Shown here one piece after another: positions 1 to 5,636 of a DNA stretch of 6,173 nt. A program made the translations under genes and the position numbers. The notes beneath the pieces are model-generated. The model was given only the letters and a program-made list of their open reading frames with translations. It had not been told where the DNA came from and made no database searches. This DNA comes from Bacteroidota bacterium (GTDB lineage: Bacteria > Bacteroidota > Bacteroidia > Chitinophagales > LD1): assembly GCA_018267435.1 (NCBI GenBank), contig JAFDYM010000422.1, positions 1 through 6,173 on the forward strand, in the 5' to 3' direction. Positions within the stretch are counted from its first letter, which is position 1; every line of letters starts with the position of its first letter.

Positions 1-10
1 AGCACCGTAC

Positions 11-39
11 TTAGAAATATTCTAAATAAGATCTTATTT
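11..39. repeat. Two adjoining AT-rich palindromes
   Basis: TTAGAA (11-16) and TTCTAA (20-25) form an inverted repeat around a 3-base centre. It overlaps by two bases a perfect 16-bp palindrome at 24-39, AAATAAGATCTTATTT. The pair lies about 130-160 bp upstream of the candidate nuoA promoter. It could be an operator for a dimeric regulator or the end signal of an upstream gene. The stem has almost no G/C and is followed only by a short T-run, so it is a poor terminator. Function is not known. Confidence 0.35.
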
Positions 40-123
40 TTAGCCCTCAAAACCGCCCCCAAAGCGTTCAGCATCAATATTTCGTTAATAAAATGTGTGT
101 AGCGTAAGGTATAGCTGCCATAG

Positions 124-159
124 CCCACAAATTGTTAGTAATTTCGTAGCTAATGTGGG
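124..159 (+). other. Imperfect stem-loop just upstream of the nuoA promoter
   Basis: CCCACA (124-129) can pair with TGTGGG (154-159), and TTAG (135-138) with CTAA (150-153), leaving a 5-base bulge and an 11-base loop. It lies where the -33 element of the nuoA promoter would be expected, so as DNA it could be a regulator site. As RNA it would lie outside the transcript if the candidate promoter is right. The evidence is pairing only. Confidence 0.2.
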
Positions 160-168
160 GGCGAACGT

Positions 169-176
169 TATTTTTG
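169..176 (+). promoter_or_regulatory. Candidate Bacteroidota -7 promoter element for the nuo operon
   Basis: TATTTTTG matches the TAnnTTTG consensus used by the main sigma factor of Bacteroidota. It is 24 bp before the nuoA start, which would give a short leader. No good TTG/TTTG -33 element lies 19-21 bp upstream; the closest is TTTC at 142-145 with a 23-bp spacer. The match to the -7 box is exact, but the sequence is short and could occur by chance. Confidence 0.4.
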
Positions 177-200
177 CTACCGCTTTAATTATGCGCATTT

Positions 201-566
201 ATGAATAGTACCAGCATCGATTACTTACCAATAGTACTGCAAGTGCTTTTTGCAGCGGGCTTTGTGGCCACTACCCTATTGGTTTCGCACTTTCTAGGGC
301 CTAAAAGGCATTCTAAAAACAAGGACATCAGCTTTGAGTGCGGTATACCTCAGCACGGCAACGCGCGTATACCATTCTCGGTTAAGTATTTCCTGGTGGC
401 CATATTGTTCGTATTGTTCGATGTGGAAGTGATATTCATGTACCCTTGGGCGGTTAACTTCCGCGACCTAGGTATGGATGCCCTATGGAAAATGTTCCTG
501 TTCATTGGCCTGTTGCTAGTAGGTTTCTACTATGTAATAAAGAAGGGCGCGCTAGAGTGGGAATAG
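201..566 (+). CDS. nuoA: NADH-quinone oxidoreductase subunit A
   Basis: NuoA is a small inner-membrane subunit of complex I, lying near the quinone cavity and helping to couple electron transfer to proton pumping. The 121-residue product has three hydrophobic segments, at about 9-32, 61-85 and 96-113, as the family expects. The loop after the first helix carries the ECG motif (46-48), and the second helix carries the conserved acidic pair in FDVE (D74, E76) followed by YPWA (81-84). Length is normal. The ATG has no Shine-Dalgarno sequence; the upstream bases are A/T-rich, as is usual in Bacteroidota. It is the first gene of the operon and is followed by nuoB after 28 bp. Family assignment is secure. 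Confidence 0.96.
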   Translation: MNSTSIDYLPIVLQVLFAAGFVATTLLVSHFLGPKRHSKNKDISFECGIPQHGNARIPFSVKYFLVAILFVLFDVEVIFMYPWAVNFRDLGMDALWKMFLFIGLLLVGFYYVIKKGALEWE

Positions 567-594
567 TATTAAAGCTTGAATTAAATTGTGAGAT

Positions 595-1146
595 ATGAGC
601 GATAAAATAAAAATGGTTCAACCGCCTCCGGGCTTAGCCGGCGAGGGTTTCTACCTTACCAATGTAGATAAAGTAATAGGCTTAGGCCGCGCCAACTCGC
701 TATGGCCCTTGCCATTTGCTACTTCATGCTGCGGTATTGAGTACATGGCTACCATGGCCAGTACGTACGACTTTGGCCGCTTCGGTACCGAGCGTTTGAG
801 CTTTTCGCCGCGCCAGGCCGATATGCTGTTGGTAATGGGTACCATATCTAAAAAAATGGGACCGATACTTCGCCAAGTGTACGAGCAAATGGCTGAACCA
901 CGCTGGGTGGTAGCCGTAGGTGCTTGTGCCAGTTCAGGCGGTGTGTTCGATACTTACTCGGTGCTACAAGGTATAGATAAAGTAATACCTGTAGACGTGT
1001 ATGTACCGGGCTGCCCACCGCGCCCAGAGCAGATACTTGACGGTATAATGAAACTACAGGAGATAGTGAAGAACGAGCCGCTTAACCGCCGCAACTCGCC
1101 TGAATACAAGGCCATGCTTGCTAGCTACGGCATAAACGTGAACTAA
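595..1146 (+). CDS. nuoB: NADH-quinone oxidoreductase subunit B
   Basis: NuoB (the PSST/Nqo6 homologue) binds [4Fe-4S] cluster N2, the last iron-sulfur centre before quinone, at the junction of the peripheral and membrane arms. The 183-residue product has all four expected cysteine ligands: the tandem pair C45-C46 in TSCCGIEY, C111 in GACASSGG, and C140 in VPGCPPRPE. The stretch RFGTERLSFSPRQAD (62-76) is also typical. The N-terminus is short and soluble, without a membrane anchor. No Shine-Dalgarno is visible before the ATG. The stop is only 2 bp before nuoC, so the two are probably translated together. Length and residues are normal for the family. Confidence 0.97.
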   Translation: MSDKIKMVQPPPGLAGEGFYLTNVDKVIGLGRANSLWPLPFATSCCGIEYMATMASTYDFGRFGTERLSFSPRQADMLLVMGTISKKMGPILRQVYEQMAEPRWVVAVGACASSGGVFDTYSVLQGIDKVIPVDVYVPGCPPRPEQILDGIMKLQEIVKNEPLNRRNSPEYKAMLASYGINVN

Positions 1147-1148
1147 TT

Positions 1149-1679
1149 ATGGCATTGACATACGAAGACATACAGAACAAATTGACTGCCCAGTTTGGCG
1201 ATGCTGTGAAAGACTACAGCGAGAGCTACGGCATGTTGACTTTTGAAATAGATAGGGAGAAGCTACTAGAAGTAGTACGCTACTTGCGCGATGACGAAAC
1301 CCTGCGCTTCAACTTTTTGACTACCCTGTGCGGTATGCACTTTCCCGATAACGAATTGGAGAGGCAATTTGCCAGCGTGTACCATATGCACAACTGGGTA
1401 GATAATGTTCGCATCCGCTTCAAGGCTTTCCTAAACGGCGAAAACCCGGAGGTAGAGAGCTTAACATCGTTGTTCGAGTCTGCTAACTGGCAGGAGCGCG
1501 AAACCTACGATTTCTACGGTATCATATTCAAAGGCCACCCAGACTTGAGGAGGATATTGAATATGGACGAGATGGTATCGTTCCCTATGCGCAAGGAGTT
1601 TCCGCTGGAAGATGCCAACCGCACAGATAAAGACGACAGGTATTTCGGAAGGATTCCGCAAAACAATAATTTGAACTAA
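1149..1679 (+). CDS. nuoC: NADH-quinone oxidoreductase subunit C
   Basis: NuoC is the 30-kDa-type subunit (Nqo5) of the peripheral arm and packs against NuoD; it binds no cofactor. The 176-residue product carries the family signature at about 116-137 (ERETYDFYGI, then FKGHPDLRRIL), followed by FPMRKEFPLE (145-154). It is a stand-alone NuoC, not the NuoCD fusion of Escherichia coli. It begins 2 bp after nuoB. In an intact operon nuoD would follow directly; here a two-gene DUF433/DUF5615 cassette begins 6 bp after the stop. The reading frame appears intact to its C-terminus, so the insertion does not seem to have damaged it. Confidence 0.95.
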   Translation: MALTYEDIQNKLTAQFGDAVKDYSESYGMLTFEIDREKLLEVVRYLRDDETLRFNFLTTLCGMHFPDNELERQFASVYHMHNWVDNVRIRFKAFLNGENPEVESLTSLFESANWQERETYDFYGIIFKGHPDLRRILNMDEMVSFPMRKEFPLEDANRTDKDDRYFGRIPQNNNLN

Positions 1680-1685
1680 GAGGAA

Positions 1686-1925
1686 ATGGCAGGCTGGGAA
1701 GCATATATTCATAGCGACGAGAAAATTCTACTGGGCAAGCCCGTGATTAAAGGCACGCGCATTTCGGTAGAGTTGATATTGGAACTGTATGGAAAAGGCT
1801 GGACTAGCGAAATGATAATAGAAAGCTATCCTAACATTACGCACGAACAGTTAAGGGCTGTGTTTGCTTACTTGTTAGATTGTGTTCAGCATGAATTGTT
1901 CTTTCCTATTTCAAAGGCATCGTAA
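1686..1925 (+). CDS. DUF433 family protein, predicted antitoxin
   Basis: This 79-residue protein matches the DUF433 family (COG2442). The core motif is LLGKPVIKGTRI (15-26), then VELILELYGKGW (28-39) and ESYPNIT (46-52). The family is predicted to have a winged-helix-like fold and is commonly paired with a PIN-like DUF5615 toxin, for which it would be the antitoxin and probably a DNA-binding autorepressor. The function is known only by family association. It starts 6 bp after nuoC, with AGAGGA almost touching the ATG, too close for an efficient Shine-Dalgarno. Its stop overlaps the next start (TAATG), so the pair is translationally coupled. G+C is about 42%, and by hand six of nine isoleucines use ATT, unlike the ATA-rich nuo genes. 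Confidence 0.88.
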   Translation: MAGWEAYIHSDEKILLGKPVIKGTRISVELILELYGKGWTSEMIIESYPNITHEQLRAVFAYLLDCVQHELFFPISKAS

Positions 1926-2272
1926 TGAAGTTTTTGGCGAATGAAAATTTTCCGAATCCTTCAATAAAGGCGCTTAAAGAATTGGGGTACGATATAGTAA
2001 GTGTAAATGATGATAGGCCTTCTATAACAGATGAAGAAGTAGTGAAGTGGGCAAATGCAGAAGGTAGAATAATATTAACTTTTGACAGAGACTACGGTGA
2101 AATAGTATTTAGGTATAAGGTATCATGTTCAGTAGTATTTTTTAGAGATAAAGGTGAAAAACCGTCTAGTGCGGCAAATACACTTCTAGAACTAATGAAT
2201 ACTATCAAACTAGAAGGTTATTTTACCGTAGTAGATAAAAATGGAATAAGGCAGCGCGAGCTAAAATTTTAA
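1925..2272 (+). CDS. DUF5615 PIN-like protein, predicted toxin nuclease
   Basis: This 115-residue protein looks like the DUF5615 (COG4634) PIN-like family, predicted metal-dependent RNases that act as toxins beside DUF433 partners. Visible motifs are LANENFP (4-10), SITDEEVVKWA (33-43) with acidic D36/E37/E38, RIILTFDRDYGE (48-59) with D54 and D56, and a C-terminal GIRQREL (107-113). At residue 6 there is Asn where family members often have the first metal-binding Asp; E7 is next to it. Whether this reduces activity cannot be told from sequence. The gene is markedly AT-rich (about 34% G+C with its flanks) and uses AGA/AGG for six of seven arginines, suggesting recent acquisition. It ends 9 bp before nuoD. 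RNase activity is inferred, not shown. Confidence 0.85.
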   Translation: MKFLANENFPNPSIKALKELGYDIVSVNDDRPSITDEEVVKWANAEGRIILTFDRDYGEIVFRYKVSCSVVFFRDKGEKPSSAANTLLELMNTIKLEGYFTVVDKNGIRQRELKF

Positions 2273-2281
2273 TTTCAGACA

Positions 2282-3520
2282 ATGGCCGAAATAGTAGTAA
2301 AAAGCATAGAAGAGAAATACGCGGAAATGATCCGTCAGCGCGAGAACGAGGACGGCAGCGAGTTGAGTATACTTAACTTAGGTCCCAGCCACCCCGCTAC
2401 GCACGGTATATTCCAGAACGTATTGCTAATGGATGGCGAGCGCATAATAGATGCCGAGCAAACCGTAGGCTACATACACCGCGCATTCGAAAAGATAGCC
2501 GAAAACAGGCCTTTTTACCAAATAACACCGCTTACCGATAGGATGAACTACTGCTCATCGCCTATCAACAACATGGGCTGGTGGCTAACGGTAGAAAAAC
2601 TATTGAGCGTAGAAGTGCCTAAGCGCGCGCAATACCTGCGTGTGATAATGATGGAACTTGCACGTATAGCCGACCACTTGATATGCAACAGCGTACTAGG
2701 TGTAGATAGCGGCGCCTTAACGGGTTTCCTTTATGTATTCCAATACCGCGAAAAGATATACGAGATATACGAAGAAATGTGTGGTGCGCGATTGACCACC
2801 AACATGGGCCGTATAGGTGGCTTTGAGCGCGACTTGAGCGATACGGGCTTCCGCAAGCTAAAGGCTTTTATGAAGGAATACCCAGTGGTATTGAAGGAGT
2901 TTGAAGATCTGGTAATGCGCAACCGTATATTTATGGACCGCTGCATAGGCACAGGCCCTATATCTGCTGAGCGTGCCGTGGCTTATGGCTTTACAGGCCC
3001 TAACCTACGAGCAGCGGGTATCGACTACGATGTGCGTATAGCTAACCCGTACAGCAGCTACGAAGATTTTCAGTTTGAAGTGCCAGTAGGCAAGGTAGGC
3101 GATACTTACGATAGGTTCTGCGTGCGCCAAGCCGAAATGTGGCAGTCGCTACGCATAATACAGCAAGCGTTGGATAAGTTGCCAGAGGGCCCTTACCATG
3201 CCGATGTGCCAGACTACTACTTGCCACCGAAAGACCAAGTATATAACAATATGGAAGCGCTTATCTATCACTTTAAGATAGTAATGGGAGAAATACCGGT
3301 GCCTAAAGGCGAAGTATATCAAGCGGTAGAAGGCGGCAATGGCGAGGTAGGTTTCTACCTAGTAAGCGATGGCAGCCGTGTACCTTTCAGGTTGCACTTC
3401 CGCAGACCATGCTTTATATACTACCAAGCATACACCGAAATGATAAAAGGCGGTTTATTGAGCGATGCTATTTTGACCATGAGCTCGATGAACGTAATAG
3501 CGGGCGAGCTTGACGCATAG
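2282..3520 (+). CDS. nuoD: NADH-quinone oxidoreductase subunit D
   Basis: NuoD (the 49-kDa/Nqo4 homologue) forms most of the quinone-binding pocket next to cluster N2. The 412-residue product contains GPSHPATHG (34-42) and DRMNY (86-90). H41 and Y90 correspond, by matching spacing, to the His and Tyr that contact the quinone head group in Thermus Nqo4 (His38, Tyr87). Other typical stretches are GYIHRAFEKI (63-72), VEKLL (104-108), ARIADHL (127-133) and GARLTTNMGRIGG (168-180). The C-terminus ends GELDA where many homologues end in DR. It is not fused to NuoC. The ATG lies 9 bp after the DUF5615 stop with no Shine-Dalgarno, so its translation may now depend on ribosomes arriving from the inserted cassette. 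By hand, 26 of 31 isoleucine codons are ATA. Confidence 0.97.
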   Translation: MAEIVVKSIEEKYAEMIRQRENEDGSELSILNLGPSHPATHGIFQNVLLMDGERIIDAEQTVGYIHRAFEKIAENRPFYQITPLTDRMNYCSSPINNMGWWLTVEKLLSVEVPKRAQYLRVIMMELARIADHLICNSVLGVDSGALTGFLYVFQYREKIYEIYEEMCGARLTTNMGRIGGFERDLSDTGFRKLKAFMKEYPVVLKEFEDLVMRNRIFMDRCIGTGPISAERAVAYGFTGPNLRAAGIDYDVRIANPYSSYEDFQFEVPVGKVGDTYDRFCVRQAEMWQSLRIIQQALDKLPEGPYHADVPDYYLPPKDQVYNNMEALIYHFKIVMGEIPVPKGEVYQAVEGGNGEVGFYLVSDGSRVPFRLHFRRPCFIYYQAYTEMIKGGLLSDAILTMSSMNVIAGELDA

Positions 3521-3573
3521 TAGTATTGAGTAGATAGTATTTAGTATTGAGATAATAGAATTTAGCTTATAAA
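3521..3573 (+). repeat. Direct repeat in the nuoD-nuoE gap
   Basis: This 53-bp gap is the longest inside the operon apart from the inserted cassette. It holds two exact copies of TAGTATTGAG (3521-3530 and 3542-3551), with a partial TAGTATT between them (3535-3541), so a degenerate TAGTATT unit recurs three times. It may be a simple-sequence expansion. Each TAGTATTG is one mismatch from the Bacteroidota TAnnTTTG promoter box, so a weak internal promoter for nuoEF is possible but unsupported. No hairpin terminator is visible here. Confidence 0.6.
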
Positions 3574-4134
3574 ATGGGTTTAGCAGAAGTAACACAACAG
3601 GAAGTAAAATTTAGCGATAAGCTAACGGCGCGCATAGCCGAGTTGAAATCGCATTTTCCTGAAGATAGGAAGAAGAGCGCATTGTTGACGGTGCTGCACG
3701 AAGTGCAGGACGAGCACGACAACTGGCTAAGCGTACCTGTAATGGATAAAGTGGCAGAAGTACTAGGCATACGTCCTATAGAGGTGTATGAGGTAGTTAC
3801 CTTCTATACCATGTACAACCAAAAGCCCGTAGCTAAATATATGTTCGAGTTTTGCCGTACCAGCTGCTGCGTACTGCGCGGTGCGGAAGACATGATAGAG
3901 TATACTTTGAACAAACTAGGCTTGCACGAAGAGGGCGAGATAACGCCCGACGGCCTATTTAGCGTAAAAGGTGTAGAGTGCCTAGGTGCATGCGGCTACG
4001 CCCCTATGCTACAGCTTGGCGACTACTACCACGAGTTTTTGACACCAGAAAAAATGGATAAGCTAATAGACGACTGCAAAGCAGGTAGGGTTGAGTTTTT
4101 ATCTGACAAAATATTGAAACAAAGCGCGGTATAA
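3574..4134 (+). CDS. nuoE: NADH-quinone oxidoreductase subunit E
   Basis: NuoE (the 24-kDa/Nqo2 homologue) binds [2Fe-2S] cluster N1a beside the FMN site in the NADH-oxidising tip. The 186-residue product has an N-terminal helical part (about 15-80, including RPIEVYEVVTFYTMY at 67-81) and a thioredoxin-like C-terminal domain. The four ligands fit C-x4-C and C-x3-C: C94 and C99 in FCRTSCCVLRG, and C136 and C140 in ECLGACGYAPM. C98 is an additional cysteine next to the ligand. The start is an ATG after an A/T-rich gap with no Shine-Dalgarno. The stop is 2 bp before nuoF, its direct partner, so the two are probably co-translated. Length is normal. Confidence 0.96.
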   Translation: MGLAEVTQQEVKFSDKLTARIAELKSHFPEDRKKSALLTVLHEVQDEHDNWLSVPVMDKVAEVLGIRPIEVYEVVTFYTMYNQKPVAKYMFEFCRTSCCVLRGAEDMIEYTLNKLGLHEEGEITPDGLFSVKGVECLGACGYAPMLQLGDYYHEFLTPEKMDKLIDDCKAGRVEFLSDKILKQSAV

Positions 4135-4136
4135 CA

Positions 4137-5507
4137 ATGGGCAAAAAGATATTATTAGAGCACGTAGATGTGCCGGGCATACAGGGTTACGAAGTTTACC
4201 GCCAAAAGGGTGGCTACCGCAGCGTGGAAAAAGCGCTGAAGATGGCCCCGAACGATATAGTAGAAGAAGTGAAAAAATCAGGTCTTCGCGGTCGTGGTGG
4301 TGCGGGTTTCCCTACGGGTATGAAGTGGAGCTTTATAGATAAGAAAAGCGGCCGCCCACGCCACTTGGTATGCAATGCCGACGAGAGCGAGCCTGGTACC
4401 TTTAAGGACCGTTTCCTTATGGAAAAGATACCTCACCTATTGGTAGAGGGTATGATAACAAGTAGCATAGCGCTTGAGGCTAACCTTAGCTTTATATACA
4501 TACGCGGCGAGTATATGTGGGTGTTCCGCATATTGGAGCGTGCTATAAAGGAGGCTTATGCAGCCGGCTGGCTAGGCAAAAACATACAGGGCAGCGGCTA
4601 CGACCTTGACCTACACGTAACCTGCGGCGCAGGTGCCTATATATGCGGCGAAGAAACTGCCCTTATAGAAAGCCTAGAAGGCAAGCGCGGTAACCCGCGT
4701 ATCAAGCCGCCATTCCCTGCGGTTGTTGGTTTATACGGCAACCCTACCGTGGTTAACAACGTGGAAACCATTATGGATATTCCATGGATAATAAACAACG
4801 GTGGCGATGAGTTTGCCAAGATAGGTATTGGTAAATCGACAGGTACCAAGTTGATATCGGTATCGGGCAACGTAAAGAAAACAGGCGTATACGAAATAGA
4901 ATTGGGCGTACCCGTAGAGGAGTTTGTAATGAGCGACGAATACTGCGGCGGTATGCAAACCGACCATCCATTAAAGGCATGTGTGCCGGGTGGTTCATCG
5001 GTGCCTATACTACCTGCCGAGTTGCTGTTTAAAACAGCAAAAGGTGAAGACCGCTTAATGACCTACGAAAGTATGAGCGATGGCGGTTTTGCAACAGGTA
5101 GTATGATAGGCTCGGGTGGCTTTATAGTGTACGACGACCGCGCTTGTATAGTGCGCAACACTTGGAACTTCTCGCGCTTTTACCACCACGAAAGCTGCGG
5201 CCAATGCTCGCCATGCCGCGAAGGTACTGGCTGGCTAGAGAAGGTAACCTGGAGGCTAGAACACGGCTACGGCAGCATGGAAGATATAGACCTGCTATGG
5301 GATATACAGCGCAAAATAGAGGGCAACACGATATGCCCACTAGGCGATGCTGCTGCATGGCCTGTAGCTGCGGCTATCCGCCACTTCCGTCACGAGTTTG
5401 AGTACCATGTACGCTTCCCTGAAAAAATAAAAGACCGCAAACACTTTGAACACGAACCGTGGGAAAAAGTGAAGCACTTGCTGCAAAAAGAAGCAGTAGC
5501 GGTGTAA
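4137..5507 (+). CDS. nuoF: NADH-quinone oxidoreductase subunit F, NADH- and FMN-binding
   Basis: NuoF (the 51-kDa/Nqo1 homologue) oxidises NADH, passing electrons through FMN to [4Fe-4S] cluster N3. The 456-residue product carries GLRGRGGAGFPTGMKW (49-64) and CNADESEPGTFKDR (79-92) for FMN/NADH binding, GAGAYICGEETALIESLEG (164-182), and NPTVVNNVET (202-211). The N3 ligands are C354, C357 and C360 in ESCGQCSPCREGTGW, plus C400 in NTICPLGD. Positions match Thermus Nqo1 closely, and length is normal. It is the last nuo gene visible: 22 bp after its stop a strong terminator begins, and nuoG does not follow directly. All residues needed for activity that I can check are present. Confidence 0.97.
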   Translation: MGKKILLEHVDVPGIQGYEVYRQKGGYRSVEKALKMAPNDIVEEVKKSGLRGRGGAGFPTGMKWSFIDKKSGRPRHLVCNADESEPGTFKDRFLMEKIPHLLVEGMITSSIALEANLSFIYIRGEYMWVFRILERAIKEAYAAGWLGKNIQGSGYDLDLHVTCGAGAYICGEETALIESLEGKRGNPRIKPPFPAVVGLYGNPTVVNNVETIMDIPWIINNGGDEFAKIGIGKSTGTKLISVSGNVKKTGVYEIELGVPVEEFVMSDEYCGGMQTDHPLKACVPGGSSVPILPAELLFKTAKGEDRLMTYESMSDGGFATGSMIGSGGFIVYDDRACIVRNTWNFSRFYHHESCGQCSPCREGTGWLEKVTWRLEHGYGSMEDIDLLWDIQRKIEGNTICPLGDAAAWPVAAAIRHFRHEFEYHVRFPEKIKDRKHFEHEPWEKVKHLLQKEAVAV

Positions 5508-5529
5508 ACCAATAAATTCCACCTCTTTT

Positions 5530-5567
5530 AAAAAGGGTTGATTATCATTTGATAATCAGCCCTTTTT
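5530..5567. terminator. Strong intrinsic terminator after nuoF, possibly bidirectional
   Basis: Bases 5530-5546 pair with 5551-5567 in a 17-bp stem with a single G-U wobble (5538 with 5559) and an ATTT loop. The right arm ends in TTTTT and is followed by more T-rich sequence; the left arm begins with AAAAA, so the structure would also work on the minus strand. It should end the nuoA-F transcript and separate it from the lipoprotein gene. Confidence 0.92.
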
Positions 5568-5582
5568 ACGTTTATTACCAAG

Positions 5583-5614
5583 TTTGCTATACATGGCGCA
5601 CACTTTTAGCCGTT
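5583..5614 (+). promoter_or_regulatory. Weak candidate promoter for the lipoprotein gene
   Basis: TTTG at 5583-5586 is followed after 20 bp by TA at 5607-5608, the spacing of Bacteroidota promoters. The -7 box itself, TAGCCGTT, departs from TAnnTTTG at most of its last four bases. A promoter is expected somewhere between the terminator and the gene, which is the main reason to propose this one. Confidence 0.25.
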
Positions 5615-5628
5615 TAATAGTAAAACGG
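5610..5628 (+). promoter_or_regulatory. Small hairpin overlapping the Shine-Dalgarno
   Basis: CCGTTT (5610-5615) can pair with AAACGG (5623-5628) around a 7-base loop. The right arm includes the first two G bases of the GGAGG that follows, so the folded RNA would partly hide the ribosome-binding site. The stem is short and its stability is uncertain. Confidence 0.3.
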
Positions 5629-5635
5629 AGGTGAT
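5627..5635 (+). promoter_or_regulatory. Near-ideal Shine-Dalgarno, fixes the lipoprotein start
   Basis: GGAGGTGAT is fully complementary to the canonical 16S rRNA 3' end. The core GGAGG (5627-5631) is 5 bp from the ATG at 5637, an optimal spacing. The in-frame GTG at 5631 is part of this element and so is unlikely to be the start. None of the nuo genes here has such a site. Confidence 0.8.
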
Positions 5636-5636
5636 T

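Larger units (their letters stand above)
1..200. other. Leader region upstream of nuoA, no convincing gene
   Basis: This stretch holds no gene I can support. It contains two adjoining AT-rich palindromes (11-39), a small stem-loop (124-159) and a candidate promoter -7 element (169-176). A five-codon reading frame (ATG at 191, stop at 206-208) overlaps the nuoA start in another frame; its relevance is unknown. On the minus strand a frame is open from position 134 to the window edge, with an ATG at 74-72. That could be the start of a divergent gene, but 44 open codons are too few to call it. Confidence 0.6.

Noticed and set aside
1..134. Minus-strand reading frame open from 134 to the window edge, with an ATG at 74-72, as the start of a divergent gene
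   Set aside because: Only 44 open codons, no recognisable family, no clear promoter, and the + strand is also open over 1-99 in one frame. Sequence to the left would decide it.
191..208. Five-codon upstream reading frame overlapping the nuoA start
   Set aside because: Too short to distinguish from chance, and no Shine-Dalgarno or conservation evidence is available.
1664..1673. Promoter for the DUF433/DUF5615 pair at the end of nuoC (TAATTTG at 1667-1673)
   Set aside because: It is one base short of the TAnnTTTG pattern and has no suitable -33 element.
1685..2286. AATGGC repeats as a target-site duplication of a transposon
   Set aside because: No transposase or terminal inverted repeats are present, and nuoC also begins with ATGGC, so the repeat is likely to be coincidental.
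5122..5401. Overlapping open frames on both strands inside nuoF
   Set aside because: They lie wholly within a well-conserved nuoF segment that carries the N3 cluster ligands, and look like shadows of it.
5631..5633. GTG as the start of the lipoprotein gene
   Set aside because: The GTG lies inside the Shine-Dalgarno GGAGGTGAT; ATG 5637 has ideal spacing and begins a typical signal peptide (MKKW).
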